Shown here: in pieces, positions 53,537 to 64,000 of the stretch
How positions within the stretch are numbered: the first letter of the stretch is position 1
Layout: each line of letters begins with the position of its first letter
Assembly: GCA_030248195.1 (NCBI GenBank)
Contig: JASAND010013284.1
Coordinates: 1-64,000 of the forward strand
DNA: 64,000 nt
Direction of reading: 5' to 3'
Source: Trissonchulus latispiculum
Lineage: Eukaryota > Nematoda > Enoplea > Enoplida > Ironidae
Notes under the pieces: model-generated
Told to the model about the DNA's origin: nothing
Seen by the model: only the letters and a program-made list of their open reading frames with translations
Database searches by the model: none
Translations under genes and position numbers: made by a program

Positions 53537-53803
53537 AGTAAATATCACATCTGGAAACCTAATGTTTATAAATATGGTCCCCGAATCGGTTAGTTTCAAT
53601 TAGTATCGATATTTATAAAGAGTAATGTTGATGCTGATGCCAGATTCAATGATTCGCAACACAGAGTAAAAACAAAAACAGAGTAAATATCACATCTGGA
53701 AACCTAATGTTTATAAATATGGTCCCCGAATCGGTTAGTTTCAATTAGTATCGATATTTATAAAGAGTAATGTTGATGCTGATGCCAGATTCAATGATTC
53801 GCA
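53537..53803. repeat. Perfect direct duplication of 122 bp
   Basis: 53537-53658 and 53682-53803 are identical over their whole length, offset 145 bases (both start AGTAAATATCACATCTGG). Identity implies a recent event. Confidence 0.95.
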
Positions 53804-55051
53804 TGCTGACTTCAGTGGACGGTGTTTTGATTTGTACGTTTGTCATACGATGCTATAGTTAATTGGATGGATACACTTGTGTAAGCCGATTCCGACGCAA
53901 TGACAGTAACGTTTATCTGTATTGTGCCAACAGATGTCAAACTATGGGTAAGGCTGCTTGCTGTGTGGATCTTTTCAACTTACTTTATCTGTTGACTATT
54001 GTTTCGCATTATCGTTTATATGTATGTATATTCTAAACGCTTACAGTGACCAGTCATTGGATGACGCCCCTCCTCGAAATCTGGAATCATTGTTATTCTG
54101 AGCGTGGTCATTATCTGGTGAAACAACCAGACATGTGCGAGAGGGGCAATTGGGGGAGGATGAACCGGGCTCCAAGCGAAGGGGTGGTGAGCGACCCCTC
54201 TGGGAAGACTCCAGGGTCGTATCCTATCACAGTTAAACTCGTTAATCTCGCTAACCAGCGTTAAAAATGGGTAAATAACCCAAAACCCGTCCTATAAATA
54301 CTGTGCTTGACCCAGGTTTGCTTAACCCGGGTTTCACAACGGGGTTAACATGCTATTTTGGGGTCCGTACTAACCCTTCCTATCAAGATACTCGAGTTAT
54401 GAGATCGTAGTTAAAAAATGGGGTTAAGCAGGACAAAACTTAACCCTCCTCACCTAGTAAGGTAAGTTAGGTAAGTTTTTTGCATGGACATTGTTAGCAT
54501 ATAGACAAATAGTATTTATAAAGACTGCGTGGTCCTGATGATTAAAAGTTTTGATAGTCACAGGATGTGGAAGTGCGCCTAAGCCTGGATGCTAAAAATG
54601 AAGGTTGGAAGCTGACAGCTGAAAGTCATACTGACAGGTGCTCCATGTTTGATCAAATTTTGAACTCTGACCCTACTCTATCGAGCTGAACACAATATTG
54701 ATTGGTGAAGACATACGGCGAAGTTAGACGTAGAGTTAAAATTCACTAATTTTGCAATTCGTTGAATGTACAAAGTGAGTTCTAATATTTGTAGGATTTT
54801 CTTTTGCTCTGGTTTGCTACAAGTCTGAAAGTTCCAAATAGAGTTTTTTAGGAATGTCTTTAGCTACATTTCACCGCACAGCCAACTGAAAAAACACGCG
54901 TTCAACTAAAATTTTAAAAACATGCACTGATGTCATAATCACACACCATGGGCTACCCCATTATTTTGGTCTCAGAAACCATCAGTTATCCCAACCCCTA
55001 TCATTTATCAGTGATCAACGGCTCCTGTCATAAGTTATCTACTGCATCCCA

Positions 55052-55130
55052 GGTTCCTGAAATTCTTCAAGCAAGTGTTCAAGTTTTCTATATAACACTT
55101 AAAATGGTTGCGATGAATAGCCTTAGGTGC
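55052..55130 (+). other. Possible pre-TM2 exon of gene B (weak)
   Basis: After acceptor ATCCCAG the frame reads EILQASVQVFYITLKM, which has the (V/A)-x-(V/I)-(F/Y)-Y-x-x-L look of the strand before TM2 in this family. The phase differs from gene A exon 17, and no TM2 exon follows before gene C. Confidence 0.25.
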
Positions 55131-56057
55131 AAAAGAAGCAGACACCACAAACCTCTTTGAGTGCTAAATTTCTGACAGTAGTTTTCTTGGTTGACGGCTT
55201 ATGTTTGACGCTGAGTTTGTTATTTTTAGAAAAAATGTAATTACCCAAAAATTTAGAATTCGCTCTGTTTGCGCGTATACAACTTTCTTTGTTCACCGCA
55301 TTAATTTATGAAAGTGTATTCTTTGTAATAAGTGAACGTTTACACTAAAAGCAACATAACCAATTGTTGACCGATACAGAATGAAGAAAACGTGTGTTTG
55401 TTTTGAAAATCTGAAGACAAGTGAATGAAACCTGAGTCTTCATATGAAGCGACAGACAAGTAAATGCTTGTACAATCAATATTTTAGAAAATTGTAAACT
55501 TACACTCCTTTTTGAACAGAATCTTCAATTTTACGCTACTACAAAATGTCTCTTGAAACACATTGCAATCAAACCTGCTTTCCTATGCTGAAATGGACAG
55601 ATTGTATCTTCTCAAATATAGTTGAAGCTTGAAAGCAATTCGGCATAATAAAACAGTATTTTTGGATTATTGGCGGTATTGATGCATTGCCGGAAGTTAA
55701 ACTCAAAGCATTGCGAGAGATGCGAGACGGTTTACTTATTGATTAGAAGCAAATCTATTTAGCTGCGTACAGAAATCAGGAACCAGGACATGACTTGCGA
55801 CACCCGCCTTGTCTTAGTTGTGAAAGTCTTTCTTATGTCTCACAAGCATCATGCTTTTTTGTTTTGTAGTGACGCTTATTTTAAGCTAATTTGTTACCAA
55901 AGCAGAAAGCAAACCACTTCAATTCAATCAAAATAAAACTTTGCATGTTGTATATATCCGGTTCTGTAATAAAGCAAGTTTTTCACTGTTTGCGAATCTC
56001 TCGAACGTGAATGCGAATCTGCGAATTTGCGTCCATAATAAATTCTAAACATTTCAG

Positions 56058-56303
56058 CTTGCTAAGCATAGTTCAATTTCCGAAAAAAACTACCGAAATC
56101 CTCAGGCAAACATTGATTTTATGCTAGAATTATCTTCTAACCGCCCACATCGATTTCCATATACATTTTGGTTAGCTGGTCAAAACACACGATGGGTAAT
56201 GTTTGCTTGGATTCTATTTATTATTGCATTTACTGGATTCTTGGGCCAGTCCTTCCTGGAAATCAAAGAGTTTTTAGAAGAGAAGAAGGCTACAACTATG
56301 AAG
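56058..56303 (+). CDS. Gene C exon 1: cytoplasmic N-terminus and TM1
   Basis: The frame is open from acceptor ATTTCAG (56057) and contains an ATG at 56121, so the exon may be internal or carry the start. It reads FWLAGQNTRWVMFAWILFII, AFTGFLGQSFLEIKEFLEEK and ends in phase 0 at donor GTTCGT. Confidence 0.85.
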
Positions 56304-59300
56304 GTTCGTTTGAGTTTGATAACTTCGCTCTAAATTGAAACCATAGGACGCACTAGCATCATCGAGAACTTTAAACTCAGTCAGTCAAAATTTGAGCACA
56401 TATAGTGGCATAAATCCAAAATAAAAATTTCAAAGTCACGGATTAAGAATAATTAAAGTCACTTACAGTCTAGGCTATTACTGCAAGCACAGTTTCGAAA
56501 CTCGAAATACTAATACTGAACTTGTCTCAGCAATTCGTGCAGCGTAATTTTCTGTGCACTAAAATCTAAGAGAAGAGCTATGACGAAATTTTATGTTTCT
56601 GCCATGTTTTTAATAGTTTGCTGGATGTTGGTCAAATTTAATTTGTAAATTTCCCAAAAAAACTAGAGACTAAGTTCGTTAGAGTGATTTTGAATAATTT
56701 GGCTGAAGGTCATTTCCGAACCAGCTTTTTCGCAGTTCACTTGTTGACAAACAAGAGTGTAGTGTCATCTATGATGCGTAGTCATTTTTGTAATAATGCC
56801 GCGGTATGTCGTGCTCTTAAACATGTTTCCCAGGTTCCAATACTGGATGGATTGGTCACTGATTTTGCAATTGCAGCACTTGAAAGATAGTGAGCTGCTA
56901 TGCTTTGTTTTCCATGTTTGCAGTTTTTTTACAGTAGTAGTGGTAAAGTGCTCCTGGTTAAAAGACGTGAATTAAATTTTTGTTTGTTTCAGATGTCAGA
57001 TGCTGGTTTTGAATTCCCATCTGTAACGCTGTGTAGTGTAAATCCATACAAAGCTTCCAAAATTCACCTCATTCCATCTATTGCATTGGCTGTGAGAAAC
57101 AATTCTTTTAATTGCCATATGAATGCAACCACAAGTTATAACATACCCTTGTTATCTGTCTCACAGCACAAACTATTCTGTTAATTTTTACAGTTTGTCT
57201 TATTATTAGCAAGAGTACATAATAACTAAGAGTGCGCCAAGCGTCACACTCTTCGTTATTACGGCCAGGGACATGAACTGCACGATAACGGGTGACCCCC
57301 TACACAAATTAAACCCCAGTGCCCTCTCATAAATGAGTACCCAGTATGTTGAATGTTTATGTGTTGAAGCTAAAAACGTTCTATCAGCAACTGGCCACTT
57401 TCTAGCTTTAACACAAGCGAGTGAGCATACACAAATGTATACTAGGTACTCATTTTTGAGAGAGGTCACTGGGGTCTAATTTGTGCAGGGGGTCAGCCGT
57501 TATCGTGCTGATCATCTCCCCGGCCTTAATAAAGACTGTGACGCCTGTCACACTCTTAGTTATTATCTACTCTTGCTGATACCAAGAGTACACAATAGCT
57601 AGTGAAAAGATAAAGTATATCTATAGATAGATAGATTGATAGATAGATACATAATAGAGTGTGACAAGCTGGCAGGTTCTCTGTTAACAGCTCTAGTTAC
57701 ATGCTATGTTCGCTAACGGCTGACCCCCCCACAACCTAATAACTAAGAGTGTGACGCTTGTGACACTCTTAGTTATTATGTACTTTTGTTATTAGTGCGT
57801 CTTATTGTTGTTAGAATTGTATTTAATGAGGTGATTCATTTTGGAGACATCAATTTGATTGACGGCTCAAATCAATTTGCAACTTCCCAAAACAAGTTCA
57901 ATTGGTTCTAACACCAGTTCTAACACCTTCGGCGCAATCCCGCTTTGAAAATTCGACACTTCCATTTAGGGCAGGTTTTGCCGATTTCTGACAACTAGAC
58001 AGCAGCTGCATAGTTATGAAAATGTTTATTCGAAAGATCTCGTTTAGCTCTTATTTTTGTGGCTTTTGGAGCGCGCTGTCTGCCGACGTGAGTTCCTGGC
58101 AGATGCTTCAAGAAAGGGCCATAACCCGTTGGAGAATCTCGTGCCAGCAGGCTAAAGATGAAATCCCCGTTGCCAACCAAGACTCCTGGAAATTGTAAGC
58201 ATCGTTCTTAAACCCTAGAGCAATTCCCTCTGAAGTATAGCGAACCGTTAAATTCATTTCCAGTGACCAGGCCCTCAGGGGGGCCCTACGAGTAGGCACA
58301 AAGTGATATACCTCACCCAGGGACAAGGCAACATGCTTTGTAAATACCTATGGCAATGTCTCCAATGTGGTCCGCCAACACCAAGATTTGGAAACTGTCC
58401 ATGCCGTGGTTGACTCAATCAAGCAGCCACATTTATGTCACCCTGCCAGCTCCACGACTTCTGCCAGGAATTCATAACTGGTGAACTGGACCACGTTCTG
58501 AGGCAGCTAATGTTTGCAGCAGCTCCGGGTCGAGACAAAATCCTTAGTTTCCGCTGGTTTCCGGTGACTGTGATCAACTGAAGACCAGGTCCTAAGGATT
58601 ACTCAATCAAAAACGGTGTTCAGCAAGACTGTGTCCTTACACCAAGGAAAAGTCCTGATCTTAATCATCATCATCATCATCATCAGTGTGGCCTTATGAA
58701 GCGATTCCATACAGCCGGACTAGAGACGTCCGGTACCCCTTCCTTGGGGATTCCCACAGGACAGCCAATCCATTGCTGCAGTCAAGGTGTAGCCTCCGGG
58801 GATTACCTGTAGCAGGGCACTCCAGGAGAAGAAGTTCCAAAGTTTCCTCATCCTGGAGACAGTCTGGGCGGAGGGGGGATGGGTACAGGGTGGGATTGAC
58901 GTTGCGATTTCAGGAGACCAGCTTCTGATTTAGCCGGAACTGGGCCCTTATCCCGGTAAATGGATTTGGAGAGTGCATGGGAAAGGCCTGAATACCACTC
59001 CGAGTTTTCCTCCTGGTAACAGCCACAGCTGTGTCGTAGCCGACAGGAACAGCTTCCCGCCGCATCCGGGCACCGTTGCGGGCTATGGTCAGCTCGCACA
59101 TTGCCGTAGATGCCACAATGGCACACACACATTGGCAGCATTGAGGCCCCACACGCACTCACCGTATTCAAGGGCAGACCGGACGAAAGTGACGTATGGT
59201 CCTGAGATCCTCTTTGGTCAGTCCCCAGTCCTTCCCAGACAGGGATGATAGCACGCGCATCCGGGAGGTCAGCTTGGCTTTGAGGTTGGTGACATGCAAT

Positions 59301-62101
59301 CCGAAGTTGAGGAGGCGGTGAACGGTGACACCCCGAAAGGTGACGGTGTCCCGACAAGGGATCGGTTCTCCGTTGAAATCGAGGTTGAGACGGTGCTTGG
59401 CTTCTGCATTGTGTGTAGTGAAGGCCATTGATTCACCTTTTTCCCACATTGACCTGCATACGCCACTTCCTGGACCATCTGAGGAGGACATTCAGGGCTG
59501 ACTGGAGCAGTTCCTGGGCAGCACCCAGGTCTTCGGCTTGTGTCCAGAGGGCTAGGTCGTCCGCAAATAGTGAGCCGGACACTCCCGCGGGCATTCTGTC
59601 CAGTATACCGTTGATGTAGACGATGAAGAGGAGGGGTGACAGGCTGCTGCCCTGAGGGACCGCTTGATGCATGACCCGGAAACTGTTGCGTTTTCTTCCA
59701 ATTTTCACTCATGCCCTCCGGTCCACCAGAAACTGATGAATTCATTTGGCAGTGCAAATAGGCAGACCAGATCTAATTAGTTTATTGATGAGCCCGTCTT
59801 TCCACATGGTGTCGAAGGCACGAGAGAAGTCAATGAGGGCTAATGCAGTTCCTTTGGCCTTCCTCTGGTTGTAAAATTCGTCGGCGACTGTTTGTGAGAG
59901 CCTGCGCACCTGGTATTCAGGGCAGGTTCCGAACCTGAATCCAGCTTGTGCTGGAGTGAAGAAGTTCCTCGATTCGAGGAAATATTGGAGACGCCGTTTG
60001 ACCATCGACTCCATGAGTTGGAATATAGCAGGGGTTAGACTGATCGGGCGATATGAACTGGTCAACTCTACCTGTTTCCCCTTTTTGAAAATGGGCACCA
60101 CCATTGCCTTCTTCCAGGAGGCTGGCATTTCGCTGTAGGTCCAGGAATAGCCTGAGGATTGATTCCTTGCATAGCAGCACGAGATGGTTGATCCCAGCTT
60201 CGAGGGTGAGAAGGTGCTGCAGATGTTTATTTATTCCTGCATGAGGCAGGGACACGAGTTCTTCAGCAGTGATCCGTTTCTTCTCTTCATGATCACTGCA
60301 TCCCGGCCCAGGTTCGTCCGGCTGACTGCGGCATATTCCGTTGCAAAAGCTTCTGCTTTTGCGGGTATTCAAGAACAGATGCCTCCTGGATTTGATGACG
60401 GCACCACTGGAGTCATTGGAGCATTTCCATCTATACTTCAAATCGTCCTCATTACCTTGGACGGATCTGACCGTAGGCTCAGTCCTGATGCAAAATTCCT
60501 CCAGTCCTTGCGTTTGGCAGCAGCGATCATCTTAGGGGTCTCAGCAGTCCGTTGCCGTTTCCCTGGTCATTGTAGTTTGCCTGCTTTCGCAGGTTCCTAC
60601 ACAGCTTTGCCTGGTCGCTGAGTTCAGGGCACCAGAATGCTTTGGCGTCCTTCCGGCGATTTTTCGGAATTGCCGCCTTCGCGGCTACTTGGAAGGATGC
60701 TGAGATGGCTGACATCAGGTTGTGTGCAGTTTGTTCTTCTTCAGGCTGTAGGCGAAGGGTCAGCTGGTCGTCCAGACTTTTCCGGAATTTAGCTCGGTCA
60801 GCTTTTCTGAAATTGTAGCACATGGGCTTCTTCTGATTTCTCTGGCTGGTGATCCAATGTTCTTTGATCCAGCCTTGTCATTCCTTCATCGACTCGACAT
60901 CGACATCGATTCCTCCATCCAGAAGGTCAGAAAGCGCACAAATATCCTTTTTCCCTCACTAGTACTCGTTGGGGCTGCCAAAAAGTAGGTATGCGTATTG
61001 TCTATCTGACCTACATTAGATCAGCGATAAAATACGGTGCAACCGCTTTCTTAGGAATAACCGCCTCCACGGACTTAGCTCGTCTGCAAGCAGTTCAAAA
61101 TGAAGCTTTGCGGATAATCACTGCACACCCTGCAGACCTCACCCAGCACGAAGCTAATATCATCCCTCTCAACTATCGCGCGAAATACAATGTCGGGACG
61201 GCCTTTGAGCGCTGTCGCCGCCTGCCTACTGATAATCCGTTAAAGTCATCCAGCGAAGGAATTACCCACGAGCGCATGCCCAGCCAACCCTCATGGAGGG
61301 AGTTTCGAAAGGAAATCGTCCGAGTCCTACGCACCTCCTTACCAGCGGAGGATCTGAAATCTACAGGCGAAATCCCACCATTAATGATTCCTAAATACTT
61401 GGAGACTACTGAAACGAAATGCCGCCATTCTGTCCCTCCCAGCTGTCATAAGCCATCAATCCAGGCAGCCATGAACCACTCGGAGTTGCCTGACGTGGAA
61501 ATTTACACCGATGGATCAGCGGAAAACGGCTCATTCAATGGAGGTGTTGGAATTCACATAAGTCAGAACGGGCAAGCGGCGGAACATCTTCGACCTCAAG
61601 TGACCGGAACTAACCTCTAGCTACAAAGCTGAATCTGTTGCTTTGCACAAGTCTCTGAAATGGCTCCAGGAGGTTGCTCAACCGAAAGGTAGACTCATCC
61701 ATATCTACACCGATTGCAAATATCATGTTCACAGAATCCGAAATTGCCCTGCTCTTTCACGGAACCCTCCCTTAGTCCCTCGGATCGCTCCATCCTGTCA
61801 CAACTCCGAATTAGCGGGTTTAGTCCAATTCTGAACTGGTATTAGCATAGGATCGGGGCTGTAGATTCGCCTGACTGTACGTTCTGTCCCGGGACTACAC
61901 ATGATCAACGGCACTATTCTGCCAAAGGGTGGTGCCGCCCGCTTGTGGTTCCTGTGACCTGCCCCCTCCCTGGATTCCCTTGGATCCTCTCCGGTGCAGG
62001 CTACTGCCTACCTCAGGAAATACGGCCGGCTACCAGCCATCTCTCATCCACGGCCGGAAGCAATCATCGACATCATCATCATCATCATCATCATCAACAT
62101 T

Positions 62102-62135
<34 letters not shown>

Positions 62136-62377
62136 ATAGAACTGAACTCAGTTGATTAAACCAAATTACACGGCTGTCGCGTATTGCTGGTAATACACAA
62201 ATGCACACAATTATTACTAATATATTGCAAATATATTGCAGATGCAGGAATATATACACAATTCTCAGATTGGTGAGAAAACACAGAAGGCTCGTAAAAG
62301 GAAATCGACTGAAGCATACAACAGTTCGAAAACATGGATTAAAAAGGGCCCTACATCTTTACGACAGCGAAGATCGC
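56058..62377 (+). CDS. DEG/ENaC sodium-channel family gene, paralogue C (3' part outside window)
   Basis: Three exons are visible: TM1 (56058-56303), first extracellular strand (56993-57091) and basic linker (62242-62377). Each matches genes A and B in phase. The intron between the last two is about 5 kb and is filled with LINE and palindrome insertions. If the gene follows A and B, its Cys modules, stalk and core lie beyond base 64000. The closeness of exons 1 and 2 to gene B (QNTRWVMFAWILFIIAFTG against QNIRWTMFAWILFIVAFTG) shows that duplication within the array was fairly recent for this part. Confidence 0.8.
56993..57091 (+). CDS. Gene C exon 2: first extracellular strand (FPSVTLCSVNP)
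   Basis: The exon is 99 nt, phase 0-0, after acceptor TGTTTCAG. It reads FEFPSVTLCSVNPYKASKIH and matches the corresponding exons of A and B. Confidence 0.9.
57210..57575. mobile_element. F1 foldback element, copy with full ends
   Basis: It begins AAGAGTACATAATAACTAAG and ends with the complement (CTTAGTTATTATCTACTCTT). The centre contains the CTGGCCACTTT and ACTCATTTTTGAG blocks also found at 48225-48446. Confidence 0.8.
57584..57788. mobile_element. F1 foldback element, short copy
   Basis: It lies eight bases after the previous copy. It begins AAGAGTACACAATAGC, contains a GATA microsatellite (about 57612-57650), and ends CACTCTTAGTTATTATGTAC. Confidence 0.7.
57827..58076 (+). mobile_element. 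Left-hand fragment of the T1 TTAA element
   Basis: It begins just after TTAA with TGAGGTGATTCATTTTGG and matches 46205-46445, including CGCAATC-CG-TT-AAAATTCGA and ATTCGAAAGATCTC. The right half is missing. Confidence 0.7.
58320..58655 (+). pseudogene. LINE reverse-transcriptase relic, internally deleted
   Basis: On the plus strand, AAAPGRDKI is followed after about 30 residues and a stop by YSIKNGVQQDCVLTP. The latter is the N-G-V-(K/R)-Q-G-C-V-L-(A/S)-P motif of LINE reverse transcriptases, with Gly replaced by Asp. Most of the domain between is missing. Confidence 0.5.
58655..60823 (-). pseudogene. LINE (non-LTR retrotransposon) ORF2 remnant, minus strand
   Basis: Reading on the minus strand from 60823: a linker (PEEEQTAHNLMSAISASFQV), then reverse transcriptase in several frames: SYRPISLTPAIFQLMESMVK, AQAGFRFGTCPEYQVRRLS, ALALIDFSRAFDTMWKDGLI (60128-59742), then VPQGSSLSPLLFIVYINGIL and GSLFADDLALW (59708-59433), the F-A-D-D catalytic box. 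Thumb and C-terminal parts follow (FRGVTVHRLLNFGLHVTNLK to about 58900). It ends at a (TGA)n run near 58660-58685, the kind of simple-repeat tail many LINEs have. Breaks near 60500, 59740 and 59430 show it is inactive. No endonuclease is present, so it is 5'-truncated. The motifs suit the I/Ingi group. Confidence 0.88.
60890..62140 (+). pseudogene. LINE 3' part with RNase H, plus strand
   Basis: On the plus strand: RIVYLTYIRSAIKYGATAFL, LQAVQNEALRIITAHPA (thumb region), then EIYTDGSAENGSFNGGVGIH (RNase H, catalytic D after YT), a break, SYKAESVALHKSLKWL, IHIYTDCKYHVHRIR, and a C-x-x-C ... H ... H knuckle-like stretch near 61880. It ends in an (ATC)n tail at 62065-62135. It is 5'-truncated near 60890, where it meets the 5' side of the minus-strand LINE. 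RNase H in LINEs is typical of the I/Ingi/R1-type groups. Confidence 0.85.
62065..62135. repeat. (ATC)n microsatellite, LINE tail
   Basis: About 22 ATC-type units with one interruption. Poly-His, poly-Ser and poly-Met frames across it are repeat products. Confidence 0.95.
62242..62377 (+). CDS. Gene C exon 3: basic linker
   Basis: The exon is 136 nt, phase 0 to 1, after acceptor ATTGCAG with donor GTAAGA. It reads MQEYIHNSQIGEKTQKARKR and ends SLRQRRSR. It matches gene A exon 3 and gene B exon 3 at its start and in its final basic cluster. Confidence 0.78.
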
Positions 62378-64000
62378 GTAAGATTGCATGTTCTGCACTA
62401 GCTCTGGTAGTCATGGCAACATTTGAAAGTTATATTTTCGATAACAATTTTAAGGCACATTCAAACACTTGCTTTTCTCCGCTGCATTTTTATCAGCAGT
62501 TAAGTAGAAGTTCAAAAACCAAGGAACCGGCTTGCATGCCTCCAAGAAAACCACAAAAAAGTTAAGTATTGGTTCAGGAAGTGTTTCGGTTTCATGAAAT
62601 GTCTTGACTTGATATATATTTAGCTTAGTTTAGCTAGCTGAATTTAGCTGTATTTGGGTTTTGTTGGTAATGCCAGAGAAGTACGGTAGCTACTGTCAAG
62701 GTGATCAAAGTAGAATTACGGTGAAACAAACAATTTTGTAATATTGTACCAGTTTTTTGCCCTTGACATGGTGCCATCAAAAGTAAAAGTTTTAAATAAA
62801 TGTTTCCGTACCGAAGACAATTTGATTTATCATGAACATATGAAATACAGCATAGTATCCAGGTGTTAGTGCTGTGAAATCTCACAGCTCCACTGGCTCA
62901 GACTCAGAGTATAGCTTATTGAACTTTAAACTTAGATATTGTTTAGACTGGGCTAAGGCAAGTTAGTTTTAAACTCAATTGAACCAACTTTTCGGATTCA
63001 ACCTTAGACATTATTACATCTACGGAACGGTATATTATAGGGGGCGCGAGAGCGACCCCCTATAATATGGGTGTAAAAGGCGCTGCGCGGCCCTATGAGA
63101 CTCGTTCGAGCACCGTGCCAGCTCAATACTGAACGAAACTCGGCAAGTTTGGTATCGTTGGAATCTACACGACGAGTACAACAAGTTGCAAAAAAGTTTT
63201 GGTCAAAATTTTCAACTTTGAAAATTTTCGCTTCCGGACAAGTTAGGTCCGTTTGTTTTTTTTTCTGTGTTAGTCACGCTTGGAAAAGGGCTATTTTGTG
63301 CAGAGGTGTTTGAAAGATGTGAGCATTTTCAGCCGGAAAGGTTTATATTTTCTGAATGCCGATATGGTCCCATGTGCCCCGCGCTATATTTTTTCGCTGC
63401 CCGGCCCGGCATGCCACCTGGCCGGCCGGCCAAAAGTGGCCTGACGGCGTTTTTGGCCAAAAAACGGCCATTTTGTGTCACGCCCACAGGGCTCAGGGAA
63501 CAAGCTAGAGACACGCGGTTTGTTGCATGAACAAGTACGGAGGGGATACTAGTGCGTAACGTTGGCCGATTTTTGATTTAGGTCCTGGACCGTTCAGGCG
63601 GCCGGCCCAAAGGAAGTCGGTCCAAATGGCCATTTTCGGAAAAGTTTCTAAGTCCCAACTCCACAGAAAATAGTCAAAAATAGGCCTAAATATGCAGTTT
63701 TGAGCCATTTAGTGGGACGCATATAAGGGTTATCGGGGTCGCTGAACACGATGAGCATAGTCGCAGCTCTGTGCGGTGCTGCTATCGTGCTGTACTATTA
63801 TGCAGCAACCATAGCACGCTGTCTGTAGACTTACTGTAAACGGCTAAACATATGAAACTTGGTGAAAATTATGTCTGTAGTAAGGGGGAACTGTAGCTAT
63901 GTTAGTTGGTGCACTCTCTAGCTTCCACCGTGCTGTATGTGCTGTCCCAAACACAGCACTGTCGATAACAAGTTATTCATTCGTCACTGGTATTTGAAAT
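62378..64000. other. Gene C intron, no further exon seen
   Basis: No counterpart of the Cys module was found to the end of the window. A strong hairpin (63031-63069, TATTATAGGGGGCGC with its near complement) and a GC-rich patch (63395-63440) are present. Confidence 0.45.

Noticed and set aside
55650..55740. FWIIGGID as the missing TM2 of gene B
   Set aside because: Only the IGG triplet fits the family; the following residues are charged and not long enough to cross a membrane.
59917..60441. 174-codon minus-strand frame across the LINE
   Set aside because: Over its last part it is out of frame with the clear reverse-transcriptase reading at 59742-60128 and shows no domain of its own.
60184..60621. 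145-codon plus-strand frame
   Set aside because: It is the antisense of the minus-strand LINE linker and reverse transcriptase.

Overview
The window is animal nuclear DNA from an unidentified invertebrate. Coding information sits in short exons with GT/AG borders and conserved intron phases. Introns and spacers are AT-rich and crowded with inverted-repeat elements, LINE fragments, an LTR-element remnant and microsatellites. The gene families seen (DEG/ENaC channel, seven-transmembrane receptor, BTB-BACK protein) are those of a metazoan. I cannot name the species.

The backbone is a head-to-tail array of three paralogous DEG/ENaC sodium-channel genes on the + strand. Gene A enters from the left, with its first exon outside the window, and ends at 12155. 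Gene B starts at 31747 and runs to at least 52508. Gene C starts near 56058 and leaves on the right, with three exons visible. Exons were matched between paralogues, and those coding for the channel core have identical lengths and phases in A and B (161, 87, 109, 64 and 52 nt).

The channels are unusual. Between the first transmembrane segment with its FPSVTLCS strand and the conserved extracellular core, genes A and B carry two homologous eight-cysteine modules, a short linker and a large Ser/Thr-rich mucin-like exon. Every insert exon is symmetrical (phase 1-1), the signature of exon shuffling. Gene A has the second transmembrane segment and a stop codon. In gene B I could not find the 'finger' exons or the second transmembrane exon, so B may be decaying or may encode a different product.

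Between A and B (12156-31746) lie, left to right: an LTR-retroelement remnant with a gag-like region; a cluster of TTAA-bounded inverted-repeat elements with heptamer arrays; a tRNA-like SINE fragment; a BTB-BACK gene on the minus strand with a one-base frame break; several G-rich or GC-rich repeats; a Ty3-type RNase H fragment; a two-exon seven-transmembrane receptor gene on the minus strand, also with a one-base frame break; and a degenerate C2H2 zinc-finger gene that looks element-derived.

The introns of B hold a 2.9-kb terminal-inverted-repeat element, a 664-bp palindrome inside an AAT microsatellite, a tandem array of GTGCAATT hairpins and nested TTAA elements. The second intron of C holds two LINE copies lying head to head, plus more palindromic elements.
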